A stretch of 64,000 nt of DNA from Cryptosporangium sp044454545 (GCF_044454545.1 NZ_JBITDV010000007.1:248001-312000), one strand, 5' to 3'. Positions 16,886 through 25,064 are shown, counted from the stretch's first letter. The notes: a model not told the origin generated them from the sequence alone. Numbers and translations: made by a program.

Positions 16886-17110
16886 ATGTCTGAAGTTGCC
16901 GGTGTGCGATCGGTCGCGCGGTCCGAACTGACGCTGTGGTTCGCGGTCTGGCGTGGGTGGGCGTCGCGGGTGGCGTCGGCGTCGGCGGTCTGGGCGCGCG
17001 CCGAGCGGCACGCGTTCTTCTCCCCGCCCGAAGCCGGCGCGTTTCACGGGGAACCTCGGCGCGATACCGGCTACCTCACCGCGATCCGCGCGAGCTGGGG
17101 CCGTCCCTAA
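16886..17110 (+). CDS. Small hypothetical protein, 74 aa
   Basis: I do not recognise this protein. The ATG at 16886 follows GGGGAGAG at about 5 bases. The translation has an aromatic/aliphatic helix-like N-terminal half (LTLWFAVWRGWASRVASASA) and a polar C-terminus with HAFFSPPEAG and DTGYLTAIRASWG. It has no clear membrane segment or cysteine pattern. It ends 4 bases into the convergent oxidoreductase gene. Support comes from the ribosome site, the upstream SigB/SigF-like promoter and the otherwise empty 325-base interval after the terminator; coding status is uncertain. Confidence 0.4.
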   Translation: MSEVAGVRSVARSELTLWFAVWRGWASRVASASAVWARAERHAFFSPPEAGAFHGEPRRDTGYLTAIRASWGRP

Positions 17111-18090
17111 CCGGTCCGGAGGCGGATCGGGCGGCCCTCGGCCGCCGAGCGGGCGAGGGCGCAGGCCAGACGGTGAGTGCGGACGGCCTGGGCGTAGTCG
17201 GCGAGCACCCTGTCGCGGGCCTCCCGTCGGAGGATCGCGTCGACGAACGCGCGGGCGGCGGCCCGGTGCGACGCCTCCCTGTCGACCGCGTGCCACTCGG
17301 ACTGCCCGCCGACCCGGATCTCGCAGCCGTCCTCGGTGATCGTCACGCTCGCCCCGTCGGCGAACAGCTCCAGCCCGGCCCGGCGCTTGCCCGTGAACCG
17401 GCACGTGCTGGCCAGCGTCCCGACGGCGCCGGAGGCGAACCGTAGCGTCGCGACCGTGACCCCGTCCACGTCGGCGTCCGGCACCTGCGGCGGCGGGACG
17501 TCGTCGGAGATCGCGTAGACCTCGACGACCTCGCCGACGAGCGTCCGCAGCAGGTCGAGCAGGTGGACGACCTGCTCGATCAGCGGCCCACCGGAGCGGG
17601 CCCGCCGGCCCCACCAGGGTGCGTCGTCCGCGGTGTCGAGCCAGGTTCCGCTCACCAGCCGGATCGTGCGCCCGGCCAGTACCGCCCTGGCCCGTGCGAC
17701 CGCGGCCGAGTACCGCCAGAGGTGTGCGACCGACGTCACGACCCCGGCGGACGCGACCCGGCGGGCCAACTCGTCCGGGGTGTCGCGGTCGACGCCGAGC
17801 GGCGTCTCCAGGAACAGCGGCACGCCCGCGTCGAGGATCTGTTCCTCGATCGGGCCATGGACGTCCGGCGGGACACAGACGTACACGGCGTGCGGACGGA
17901 GCGCGAGTAGCGCGGCGAGTGAGGTCGCGACGACTCCGCCGCTCGCGGCGGCGAGCCGGGTCGCCGCTCCGACGTCGGGATCGGTGACGCCGACGACCGT
18001 CACGTCGTGGAAGGTCGCCAGCGTGGAGGCATGTCTCGTCGCCGCCCGGCCGGCTCCGACGAGCCCGATGCGGCAGCGATTCCCCGTCAC
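17107..18090 (-). CDS. Gfo/Idh/MocA-family oxidoreductase (catalytic Lys replaced)
   Basis: This 327-residue protein has an N-terminal NAD(P) Rossmann domain (IGLVGAGRAATRHA, about 8-21; VGVTDPD, 33-39) and the C-terminal alpha/beta domain of the family with WLDTADDAPWWGRRARSGG (about 185-203). Members oxidise or epimerise sugars and inositols. The normal EKP motif, whose lysine is catalytic, reads ETPL at 95-98, so T96 stands in place of the lysine; activity may be altered. The GTG at 18090 is chosen from the N-terminal alignment; a GATAAT-like hexamer ends about 9 bases upstream and there is no ribosome site, which suggests a leaderless message. The gene is monocistronic. The substrate is unknown. 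Confidence 0.88.
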   Translation of the reverse strand: MTGNRCRIGLVGAGRAATRHASTLATFHDVTVVGVTDPDVGAATRLAAASGGVVATSLAALLALRPHAVYVCVPPDVHGPIEEQILDAGVPLFLETPLGVDRDTPDELARRVASAGVVTSVAHLWRYSAAVARARAVLAGRTIRLVSGTWLDTADDAPWWGRRARSGGPLIEQVVHLLDLLRTLVGEVVEVYAISDDVPPPQVPDADVDGVTVATLRFASGAVGTLASTCRFTGKRRAGLELFADGASVTITEDGCEIRVGGQSEWHAVDREASHRAAARAFVDAILRREARDRVLADYAQAVRTHRLACALARSAAEGRPIRLRTG

Positions 18091-18237
18091 GGAGTGATTA
18101 TCGGATGCGGACGGTCACCGATCGATACGCCGAGTCGTTTTTTGCCGGTGAGGGCCGGCGGTTTCTCCGCGCGCGTTTCCCCGTCCGGCCCGTGGACATC
18201 TCCCGATGGAAGAAATCCCCGGCGAACGGAGACGATC

Positions 18238-18447
18238 ATGAGCACCCGGAGAGCACACGTGCCCGACGAGAACTCCGGCGACATCGGATTGCCGACCGGG
18301 CCCACCGGCCTCCCGCCCGCGGACGCCGGCGTGCGCCGCGAGGGCGCCGGAGTCTCCGGACGCCAGGCCGGCGAGCCCGACCTGACGAACCCCGGCGGCA
18401 CCGGTCTCACCACGACCGACACCGAAGGCGACGCCGACCCGGCCTGA
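18238..18447 (+). CDS. Small hypothetical acidic protein, 69 aa
   Basis: I do not recognise a named family. The ATG at 18238 is preceded by ACGGAGA. The protein is Gly/Pro/Asp-rich and appears disordered (DIGLPTGPTGLPPADAG, TGLTTTDTEGDADPA). It has no signal peptide, membrane segment or cysteine. Short proteins of this composition are common in actinobacteria. It lies between the divergent oxidoreductase and the convergent glycosyltransferase, and the 147-base upstream gap contains only AT-richer promoter-like sequence. Confidence 0.5.
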   Translation: MSTRRAHVPDENSGDIGLPTGPTGLPPADAGVRREGAGVSGRQAGEPDLTNPGGTGLTTTDTEGDADPA

Positions 18448-18458
18448 AGAAGGCCCGG

Positions 18459-19127
18459 TCACAGCGCGCGGAGGTAACCCGCGAAGCCCCCCGCCCTGGC
18501 ATCCCGGCGCGCGCTGGTGAGTACGCGCACGCGCGTGCTGCCGACCACCCGCAGACCGGCGTCCACGGCCGCCCGCACCAGGGCCTGGTCTTCGCCGACC
18601 GCGACCGGACGGAACCCACCGGCACGCCGGTACGCGTCCCCGGTCAGGCCGAGGTTGGCGCCGTGCACGTGCCCGTGCTGCTCGCCCCGGACTCCCCGCC
18701 GGTAGGCGTCCCGGTACGCGGACACGGTCGCGTCCGGCCACTCCGACCAGTCGTCCACCTCGACGACCCCGGTCACCACCTCGGCGCCGGCCTCGGCCAG
18801 CCGCAGCTGCTCGGCCAGCCAGTCCGGACACACCCGCGAGTCCGCGTCGGTGCACGCCAGCCAGGTGGTGCCGGCCTGACCGGCCAGCGCCGCCGCCGCT
18901 CCCGCCGCGCGGGCCTGACCGACGTTCCGGGCCCGCACCTCGATCCTGCGGACGCCGGCGGCGGCGGCGGCGATCCGGGCCGTCCCGTCGCGGCACGAGT
19001 CGAGGACGACCAGGACGTCGACCGGCAGCGGCACGCGCGAACTCGCCTCGCGCAGAGCGTCCAGACAGGCTGGTAGCAGTTGTTCTTCGTCGTGGGCGGG
19101 CACCACGACGGCGATCCGGGTCAGCAC
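18459..19127 (-). CDS. Glycosyltransferase family 2 (cassette gene 4)
   Basis: This 222-residue GT-A transferase begins with the GT2 strand IAVVVPAHDEEQLLPACLDAL (about 5-25; nucleotide-binding). The metal/donor motif appears as CTDADSRV (about 91-98), and a possible catalytic-base region is VGEDQALV near 184. It lacks membrane segments and is short for GT2, which is usual for the small soluble group. The start ATG at 19127 lies inside the last codons of the methyltransferase gene (7-base overlap). It is the last gene of the acyl-CoA dehydrogenase / PIG-L / methyltransferase cassette, so it probably builds a sugar-containing small molecule modified by the partners. Confidence 0.85.
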   Translation of the reverse strand: MLTRIAVVVPAHDEEQLLPACLDALREASSRVPLPVDVLVVLDSCRDGTARIAAAAAGVRRIEVRARNVGQARAAGAAAALAGQAGTTWLACTDADSRVCPDWLAEQLRLAEAGAEVVTGVVEVDDWSEWPDATVSAYRDAYRRGVRGEQHGHVHGANLGLTGDAYRRAGGFRPVAVGEDQALVRAAVDAGLRVVGSTRVRVLTSARRDARAGGFAGYLRAL

Positions 19128-19729
19128 AGGCCCTCGGCCTCGGCGACCGAACGTGCGGCCGGCGGGACGCGGGCGTAGACCTCGAGGCGGAAGTCGGCCT
19201 CGACGTGCGCGACCGTCCGTTCCAGCCCGGCACGCCCGGCGAACGCGGCGTGCACCGCATCGCCGCCCAGCGGATAGTCGGCGACCGGATGGCGCCAGTG
19301 CACCAGCACGAGGTCGCCACCGGGCTCCAGCGCCGTGACCGTGGCCTCGGCCAGGCGGCTCAGGGCGTCCGCGTCGAGGTAGTAGCCGACCTCGGAGAGG
19401 ACGATCAGGTCGAACGGTCCGTCCGGGAAGTCGTCCGGGATCCGCAGCGCGGCGACCCGGGCGCCCGGCGCTCCGGCGAGCCGGGCCGTGGCGGCTTGCA
19501 CCGCGGCCTCGGCGACGTCGGTGGCGAGCAGCGTGTCGCAGCGGGCCGCGAGCGCGGCGGAGAGCACGCCGATCGAGCAGCCGGGCTCGAACGCGGCGCG
19601 GTAGCGGCGGTGGGGGAGCGCGGCGAGCGTGAGCGCGTACTTGCGCTCCTCGTACCAGCGGGATCCGAAGCCCCAGGGGTCGCCGTCGTCCGCGTACATG
19701 CGGTCGAAGTAGTCGGTCGGGAGAGTCAT
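19121..19729 (-). CDS. SAM-dependent methyltransferase, NodS-like (cassette gene 3)
   Basis: This 202-residue class I methyltransferase resembles the nodulation protein NodS group. The N-terminal TDYFDRMYADDGDPWGF is characteristic of that group, followed by ERKYALTLAALP. The SAM-binding region is FEPGCSIGVLSAALA (about 47-61), with acidic D70 in LLATDVAEAAV, and a post-I loop LIVLSEVGYYLD (about 107-118). The ATG at 19729 overlaps the PIG-L stop by 4 bases. NodS methylates an amino sugar after deacetylation, which makes the pairing with a PIG-L deacetylase suggestive: deacetylation followed by N-methylation of an aminosugar is a reasonable inference. Confidence 0.88.
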   Translation of the reverse strand: MTLPTDYFDRMYADDGDPWGFGSRWYEERKYALTLAALPHRRYRAAFEPGCSIGVLSAALAARCDTLLATDVAEAAVQAATARLAGAPGARVAALRIPDDFPDGPFDLIVLSEVGYYLDADALSRLAEATVTALEPGGDLVLVHWRHPVADYPLGGDAVHAAFAGRAGLERTVAHVEADFRLEVYARVPPAARSVAEAEGLC

Positions 19730-20439
19730 GCGAAGAACACCTCGACGGGTCGATCGAAACGGGCCAGCACGTGCGGCGGCAGGATCGCGGCGTCGTGATC
19801 GGCCGGGCCGAGCGGCCGGGTCTGGGTGACGAACGCGTTCAGCGCGTGGCGCTTGGCCGCACGCTCGGCGCCGGTGAGCACCAGGCGGCGGCAGCGGTCC
19901 CAGGGGACGCGGGGGTCGTCCGGGGTGGCCCAGTGCCAGGTCCAGATCGGGTACTCGACCAGCACCGCCCCGGTGGCGGCACAGGCCGAGGCGGCAGCTC
20001 GGCCGACGGCTTCGTGGTCGGGGTGCCCGTCGTGGCGCCAGCTCGCCAGGCACCAGCGGCCCGGAGTGAGGAGCCGTCGGAGCGCGGTGGTCAGCGCGGC
20101 TTCGTCGACGGCTCCGTCGGGGTGGGCCAGGCGGTGGATTGCCGGGGCGGTCCGGCCCAGCCGGGCCAGCGCCTCGTCGGTCTCGGCCCGGCGCAGTGCG
20201 GCGAGCGCGGCCGGGCGGTGGACGGTGCTGTGCGGGTGCGACGCCTCCCCGTCGGTCACCGCCACGATCTCGACGTCCGGCAGGCGGGCGAGCAGGCCAC
20301 CGGCGCCGAGTACCTCGTCGTCGGGGTGCGGGGCGACGACCAGCGGGGACGTGGCCGGTAGTTCCAGGGGTGGCCAGGCCGCGTCCCAGGCCCGCCACTC
20401 CGACTCGGCCGTGCCGACGCCGTTGATCAGCGGGGTCAC
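19726..20439 (-). CDS. PIG-L family deacetylase (cassette gene 2)
   Basis: This 237-residue zinc hydrolase belongs to the PIG-L/MshB/BshB superfamily that removes N-acetyl groups from GlcNAc conjugates. The metal motif PHPDDE is at about 37-42, and the second region HDGHPDHEAVGRAA at about 137-150 supplies the third ligand. The GTG at 20439 gives a 4-base GTGA overlap with the preceding stop; a GTG one codon earlier (20442) is equally possible. The cassette context suggests that it acts on a cytoplasmic glycoside made by the GT2 partner. A mycothiol role (MshB) is not supported because the other msh genes are not here. Confidence 0.9.
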   Translation of the reverse strand: MTPLINGVGTAESEWRAWDAAWPPLELPATSPLVVAPHPDDEVLGAGGLLARLPDVEIVAVTDGEASHPHSTVHRPAALAALRRAETDEALARLGRTAPAIHRLAHPDGAVDEAALTTALRRLLTPGRWCLASWRHDGHPDHEAVGRAAASACAATGAVLVEYPIWTWHWATPDDPRVPWDRCRRLVLTGAERAAKRHALNAFVTQTRPLGPADHDAAILPPHVLARFDRPVEVFFA

Positions 20440-21488
20440 CACCCGGCTCCGGTCTCGACGACGTCGGCACCGAGGTCGGCGAGGTCGCGTTCGGCGTGGC
20501 TCTGGCGCAGGTAGACCGTGAGGTCGGCGACTCGGCGGGCGTGGGCGGCGTCCTGGCAGAGCGGTTTCGCGCCGAGCGCGCGCCCGACCCGGTCGAGCGT
20601 CGTGGTCGCGGCCGCCTCCACCGTGGCCCGGACCCGCCGGACCGGTCGCCGCAGCCGCTCGGCCGAGAAGTCCGCGTCGATCAGTCCCGCGACCTCCGTG
20701 AGCAACGCCGCCGCCGCGCCGAGCGCCGCGTCGACCGCGCCGAGGTGCGCCATCAGGTGCGGATCCGCCGCTCGCGGCTCGGCGCCGGCACCCCGTGGCT
20801 CACGTCCACCGCCCGGCGTTTCGGCGTCTGCGGTGACCGCGCGCGGCGAGCCGAGCCCGGCCGCCCGGAGCAGAGCCTGGGCCACGCCGACGGCGGCGCC
20901 GTGCCAGCACGCGGCCACACCGGCTCCGCCGGCCCAGAACCCGGGGCGGGCGGTGTAGTCGCCGGGGCCGCCGACCGGGAGGGCGGGGGTCCGGTCGAAA
21001 CGGATCGTCCGGCTGTCGCTGGCAGCCATGCCGACCGCCGGCCAGGTCCCATCCAACGGCGTGACGCCCGGCCCCCGCACGTCCACCGCGAACAGCCGCA
21101 CACCGTCCTCGCCGGCCGCGGTCACCAGCGCCCGCTCGCACACCCCGGCTCCCGAGCACCACGGCCGCTCGCCGCTCAGCCGCCAGCCCCCACCGTCGTG
21201 AACGGCGGTAACGGACCGGGGAACGGCCGCCCACACCCCCCACGGCGCCTCGCCCGGCTCCGGCCCGGCGAGCTCGGAGAGGATCGCCACCGCGTCCGCG
21301 TGGCCTTCGGCCAGCCGGGCGAGCACCGGATCGGCCCGGCCGAGCGCACCGAGCACGGCGAACCGCTCCGCGGTACGTCCCGCACCCGGGAGCGGCAGAT
21401 CGAGGAACCCGGTCTTGCGGGCGGCGAGGAACGCGTCGGCGGGCGGAAGTCCGGTGAGCTCAGCGGGCAGATCGAGATCGGTTCGCAC
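20436..21488 (-). CDS. Acyl-CoA dehydrogenase-like flavoprotein (cassette gene 1)
   Basis: This 350-residue protein has the acyl-CoA dehydrogenase layout but is shorter than the usual 380-400. The middle beta domain contains WRLSGERPWCSGAGVCERAL (about 100-119), matching the FAD-contact region, and the C-terminal helices occupy about 200-345. The canonical catalytic glutamate cannot be placed with confidence. The GTG at 21488 is the only reasonable start. It heads a translationally coupled four-gene set (4-, 4- and 7-base overlaps) with PIG-L, methyltransferase and GT2, so it may oxidise or hydroxylate an unusual intermediate rather than take part in beta-oxidation. I recall similar groupings in other bacteria, without an assigned product. 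Confidence 0.85.
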   Translation of the reverse strand: MRTDLDLPAELTGLPPADAFLAARKTGFLDLPLPGAGRTAERFAVLGALGRADPVLARLAEGHADAVAILSELAGPEPGEAPWGVWAAVPRSVTAVHDGGGWRLSGERPWCSGAGVCERALVTAAGEDGVRLFAVDVRGPGVTPLDGTWPAVGMAASDSRTIRFDRTPALPVGGPGDYTARPGFWAGGAGVAACWHGAAVGVAQALLRAAGLGSPRAVTADAETPGGGREPRGAGAEPRAADPHLMAHLGAVDAALGAAAALLTEVAGLIDADFSAERLRRPVRRVRATVEAAATTTLDRVGRALGAKPLCQDAAHARRVADLTVYLRQSHAERDLADLGADVVETGAGW

Positions 21489-21539
21489 AGCGATGTTGGT
21501 CCCCGGATGGCGCGTATCTATGCGTGAGCTGGGGGGTAT

Positions 21540-22334
21540 TCAGCCGCTCACGCGCAGTGTTGCCCAGACGACCTTGCCCTCGTCGATCGGCAGGTGGCCC
21601 CACGCCGTCGCGAACTCCTGCACGAGCATCAGCCCACGGCCGCTCAGCGCGCCGACCGGCGGGAACGCGTCCGGAGCGTGCGGCGGCGTGGGGTTTCCGT
21701 CGGCCACCGTGAGGTGCAGCAGCCCGCGGCGCAACACCACCGCGACGGTCAGATCGGTGCCCGCGTGCTGGACCGCGTTGCTGGCGAGCTCCGACATGAT
21801 GAGCTCGGCGGGCAACGTGAAGTCTCCGAGTCCCCAGTTCGTGCACGCCTCCGAGACCATCGCGCGGGTCTGCGAAAGTGCCATCGTCCCGGGCCGGAGC
21901 CGCTTCTCGAGGCGCCGGTGGACGGGGAGCCCGAACGGGGCGGCGTCCAGCGCGGCCTCGACCGAGTCGTGCACCGGGATCTGCCAGATGCGGCCCACGG
22001 GCTCGAGCGCGGTCCGGACCGAAGGTGGCTCGGCGACGAGAACCAGTGGCACCGGTGGCCAGGCGACGGCGCGGCGGCTCACCGCACCGAAGACGGTCAG
22101 CGCGGCCGGGCGGGCGATCTCGATCCGGGAGAGGTCGACGACCACCGCGTCGGGGCACTCGGCCAGGCATTTGAGCAGCGCGGCGCGCACCTGGGCGACC
22201 GTGCCGAGCCGCAGTACCCCGTCCACCTGGATCACGGTGACCGGGGCCGTGCGGTCGATCTCGCAGCTGAGCATCCATGGCCTCGTCTCGCGACGCATCC
22301 TGCGGGCGGCTTCTGCGCCCACCGGTCGTGACAT
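21540..22334 (-). CDS. STAS-HATPase fusion regulator (partner-switching protein)
   Basis: This 264-residue protein fuses an N-terminal STAS domain (about 25-128) to a C-terminal SpoIIAB-like GHKL ATPase domain (about 140-264). The ATPase shows the N-box MSELASNAVQHAG (180-192), G1 ADGNP (211-215) and G2 SGRGLMLVQ (231-239), all intact. In the STAS part, the position normally holding a phosphorylatable serine reads IEIARPAAL (71-79), so no Ser/Thr is available there. The ATG at 22334 was chosen; alternatives are internal ATGs at residues 13 and 21. It could be a self-contained switch that responds to a partner protein. The 122-base upstream gap is shared with the divergent nucleotidyltransferase-like gene. 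Confidence 0.85.
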   Translation of the reverse strand: MSRPVGAEAARRMRRETRPWMLSCEIDRTAPVTVIQVDGVLRLGTVAQVRAALLKCLAECPDAVVVDLSRIEIARPAALTVFGAVSRRAVAWPPVPLVLVAEPPSVRTALEPVGRIWQIPVHDSVEAALDAAPFGLPVHRRLEKRLRPGTMALSQTRAMVSEACTNWGLGDFTLPAELIMSELASNAVQHAGTDLTVAVVLRRGLLHLTVADGNPTPPHAPDAFPPVGALSGRGLMLVQEFATAWGHLPIDEGKVVWATLRVSG

Positions 22335-22401
22335 GCCCTGACCGACCGAAAGAATTCGTCGAATCGAGATGGTAACTCGGATCCCGGACGGACGGACGGT
22401 C

Positions 22402-22427
22402 GTGTCGGGGACGAAGGGGCGGGGTAC
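22402..22427 (+). promoter_or_regulatory. SigB/SigF-type promoter motif
   Basis: GTGT (22402-22405), a 16-base spacer and GGGTAC (22422-22427) lie 30 bases upstream of the ATG at 22457. GGGTAC is the textbook Streptomyces SigB -10 form, so this is one of the better matches in the window. Confidence 0.55.
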
Positions 22428-22456
22428 CCGGCTCGGCAACGGGGTAAGGGGTAGCC

Positions 22457-23113
22457 ATGAGCGGAGACCCGGACGCGCTGATCGTGACGATGAAACGGGT
22501 GGCGAGCACACTCAAGGCGGCGGAACTGCCGTTCGCGCTGGCCGGGGGGTTCGCTGTCTACGCGAGAGGCGGGCCGGCGTCCACGCACGACGTCGACTTC
22601 CTGATCCGCCCGTCGGACGTCCGGTCGGCGCTGGGGGCCTGCGTCGAGGCCGGGCTCCGGTCCGAGTTTCCGCCGGAGGATTGGCTGGTCAAGGTCTACG
22701 ACGGCGACTGCCTGGTCGACCTGATCTTCCGGCCGTCCGAGCGCGAGGTCACGCTCGACATGCTGGAGCGCGCCGAGGAGATGCCGGTCGAGGCGGTGCG
22801 GATGCCGGTGCTCGCGGCGACCGACCTGCTGCTCAACAAGCTACTGGCGTTCACCGAGCACTACTGCGACCTGTCCACGGTGTTGCCGCTGGCCCGAGCT
22901 CTGCGCGAGCAGATCGACTGGGAGCTGGTGCACGACTCGACCGCGCACTCGCCCTACGCCGAGGCGTTCCTGCTCGCGGCCGAACGGCTGGGGATCGCGC
23001 CGGCCGGCACGCTCCGCCTGGCCGGCCTCGGCCACGACGCCGGCCCCGCGAGCACCGGCGCCGCTCAGTCCGCCGCGCTGGTCAGCTCGGGTAGTAGCCA
23101 GGGAGCCACGTAG
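22457..23113 (+). CDS. Nucleotidyltransferase-fold protein (MNT/AbiEii-like)
   Basis: This 218-residue protein has the start of a nucleotidyltransferase fold: LPFALAGGFAVYARGGPAST (about 23-42) followed by HDVDFLI, giving GG and the DxD-like acidic pair, and a later acidic strand CLVDLIF. Similar small proteins are annotated nucleotidyltransferase or antitoxin-like; I do not see a HEPN or other toxin partner next to it. The last 40 residues are Ala/Ser/Gly-rich and overlap the convergent acyltransferase gene by 49 bases. The ATG follows GGGGTAGCC, a weak ribosome site. A SigB/SigF-like promoter precedes it. The substrate is unknown. Confidence 0.75.
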   Translation: MSGDPDALIVTMKRVASTLKAAELPFALAGGFAVYARGGPASTHDVDFLIRPSDVRSALGACVEAGLRSEFPPEDWLVKVYDGDCLVDLIFRPSEREVTLDMLERAEEMPVEAVRMPVLAATDLLLNKLLAFTEHYCDLSTVLPLARALREQIDWELVHDSTAHSPYAEAFLLAAERLGIAPAGTLRLAGLGHDAGPASTGAAQSAALVSSGSSQGAT

Positions 23114-25017
23114 TCGCGGACCCCGGGCGCGGCCAGGTGCAGCCCGTCGCTGCGGAGCGGGATTCCGTCGACGTCGGCGGTGTAGCGGCCTCCGGGGCAC
23201 AGGCGCGTACCGAGGTCGACGATCCGGACGCGCGTCGGATCGGCCCGGGCGGTCTCCCGGAGCATCCGGTTCCAGGCGTCCATCCGGTCCGGTTCGTCCT
23301 CGGGGTACACGCTGCCGTCGCGGCGCTCGTACCGGTGGTTGTAGGGGGCGGTGGCCAGCACGACCCGGGCGCCGTCCGCGGTCAGCACCCGGATCATCGT
23401 CGCCAGCTCCGTGCGCAGGTAGGCGTCGTACGACGACTCGCCGATGTGCTGCCACCGGCCGTCGAGCTTCCGGTCGAGCACCTCCCACCGCGCCAGCACG
23501 ACCAGCGCGAGGTCCGGCCGGTCGGCGCGGACACCCGCGGCCCAGTACGCGTCCCAGCGCGGGCACCGGGCGTAGGGCGGCTGGATCTTCGACGCGTTGC
23601 GGACCGGTCCGGACCGGGCGATTCCGCAGCCGATCAGCGATCGGTTGGTCACGGTTGCGTTCCGCAGGCGCGGCAGGCCGACCGCGAGGCTGTTGGCCAC
23701 GGAGTCGCCGAAGATCGTGATCCGCAGCGGTCCGGGCACCCGTCCCGGCCGGCTGAGCAGAACACCGCTGCGGACGTCCGGCAGAGCGGCGGTGGGTGCG
23801 GTCGTCCGGGGCTGCTGGGGCGTGGTCAGCACCACCGAACCCGCGGCGACGCACGCCAGCGCGGTCAGCGTGACGAGCACCGGCCGCGTCCGTGGCCACC
23901 GGCGGGCCCGGACCGGGCGGCTGAGCAGCCGGTAGGTCGCCACCGCGAGAACCCCGGTGAGCGCGCACCGAGCGGCCAGCAGCGGCACGCCGGACAGCCC
24001 GGTGCGCTCGGCGTCCAGGGCCAGGAACACCGGCCAGTGCCAGAGGTACAGCTCGTACGAGACGCGGCCGAGCGCCGGCAGCGGCCCGGCCGAGAGCACG
24101 GCGGCGAGCGGCCCGTCCGGACGACGCTCGGCGGCGCCGATCACGACCGCGACCGCGAGGACGACCGCCACCAGCCCGCCCCGGTACAGCGCCGGACCGG
24201 CGTCGTCGAGCAGCAGCAGCGCGGCGGCCAGCGTGCCGAGCGCGATCAGTACCGACGGTGACCACCGCCGGGGAGCCGCGTGCACCGGCCGGTACCGCTG
24301 CGCGCTCAGCACCAGCGCGAGCGCGCACCCCACCAGCAGCCCGAAAGCCCGGGTGTCGCTGCCGTAGTAGGCCCGATCGGGCTCGGCGCCGGGGACGTGG
24401 AGCAGCGCCATGGCCGTGGCGGACGCGGCCGCCGCGGCGAGCGTGCCCAGCAGCAGCCCCCGGCCCCGCCACCGGATCAGCGCCGCCCCGGCGATCAGCG
24501 GCCAGAGCAGGTAGAACTGCTCCTCGAGCGCGAGTGACCAGGTGTGCTGCAGCGGGGACGGCGACGCGGTGAGCACTGCGTAGCCGTCGCCCCGATCCAG
24601 CATCCGCCAGTTCGCCACGTACGACAGCGCGGCCAGAGCGTCCCCACGCAGTGGTAGTTGCTCTTCGGGCGCAACCAGCCAGTGCGCGCACCCGGTCACC
24701 GCGGTCACCATCGCGAGCAGCGCAGGCAGCAGCCGGCGGGCGCGGCGGCCCCAGAACGCGGCGAGCCGGATCCGGCCGGTCCGTTCGTGCTCGGCGAGCA
24801 GCAGCGTGGTGATCAGGTAACCGGAGAGGACGAAGAACGCGTCGACGCCGAGCCAGCCGCCGGGCAGCCACGACACTCCACCGTGGAACAGCAGCACGAC
24901 GACGACCGCGATCGCCCGCAGTCCGTCCAGCGCCGGCCGATGGGCGAGCCGGAGCCGCTCGGTCCTTTGTGGTCGTTGTACTCGCGGTGACTGGAGGGTG
25001 AGTACGGAGTCCGGCAT
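23065..25017 (-). CDS. OafA/YrhL-type acyltransferase with C-terminal SGNH domain
   Basis: This 650-residue membrane protein O-acylates an envelope glycan or lipid. Residues about 25-400 form the acyltransferase-3 domain with around ten helices, starting with RPALDGLRAIAVVVVLLFHGG (H and D of the motif region) and including LFFVLSGYL-like DAFFVLSGYLITTLLL. The C-terminal part (about 425-650) is an SGNH hydrolase-like domain with ITIFGDSVANS (block I) and SDGLHLAAPG (block V). The two-domain layout matches peptidoglycan or polysaccharide O-acetyltransferases. The ATG at 25017 starts the conserved region. The gene stands alone on the minus strand, 47 bases downstream of the CheR gene. Confidence 0.92.
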   Translation of the reverse strand: MPDSVLTLQSPRVQRPQRTERLRLAHRPALDGLRAIAVVVVLLFHGGVSWLPGGWLGVDAFFVLSGYLITTLLLAEHERTGRIRLAAFWGRRARRLLPALLAMVTAVTGCAHWLVAPEEQLPLRGDALAALSYVANWRMLDRGDGYAVLTASPSPLQHTWSLALEEQFYLLWPLIAGAALIRWRGRGLLLGTLAAAAASATAMALLHVPGAEPDRAYYGSDTRAFGLLVGCALALVLSAQRYRPVHAAPRRWSPSVLIALGTLAAALLLLDDAGPALYRGGLVAVVLAVAVVIGAAERRPDGPLAAVLSAGPLPALGRVSYELYLWHWPVFLALDAERTGLSGVPLLAARCALTGVLAVATYRLLSRPVRARRWPRTRPVLVTLTALACVAAGSVVLTTPQQPRTTAPTAALPDVRSGVLLSRPGRVPGPLRITIFGDSVANSLAVGLPRLRNATVTNRSLIGCGIARSGPVRNASKIQPPYARCPRWDAYWAAGVRADRPDLALVVLARWEVLDRKLDGRWQHIGESSYDAYLRTELATMIRVLTADGARVVLATAPYNHRYERRDGSVYPEDEPDRMDAWNRMLRETARADPTRVRIVDLGTRLCPGGRYTADVDGIPLRSDGLHLAAPGVRDYVAPWLLPELTSAAD

Positions 25018-25064
25018 CCGCCGGATGGTAGGTGGACAAACAGCACTAAAGGGCGTACCGGCCG

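Noticed and set aside
19726..20439. MshB of mycothiol biosynthesis
   Set aside because: The PIG-L motif fits, but the gene is coupled to a dehydrogenase, a methyltransferase and a GT2 rather than to mycothiol genes.
22457..23113. Nucleotidyltransferase-like gene as an AbiE or MNT-HEPN toxin-antitoxin pair
   Set aside because: No toxin-like partner overlaps or adjoins it; the neighbours are a divergent signalling gene and a convergent acyltransferase.
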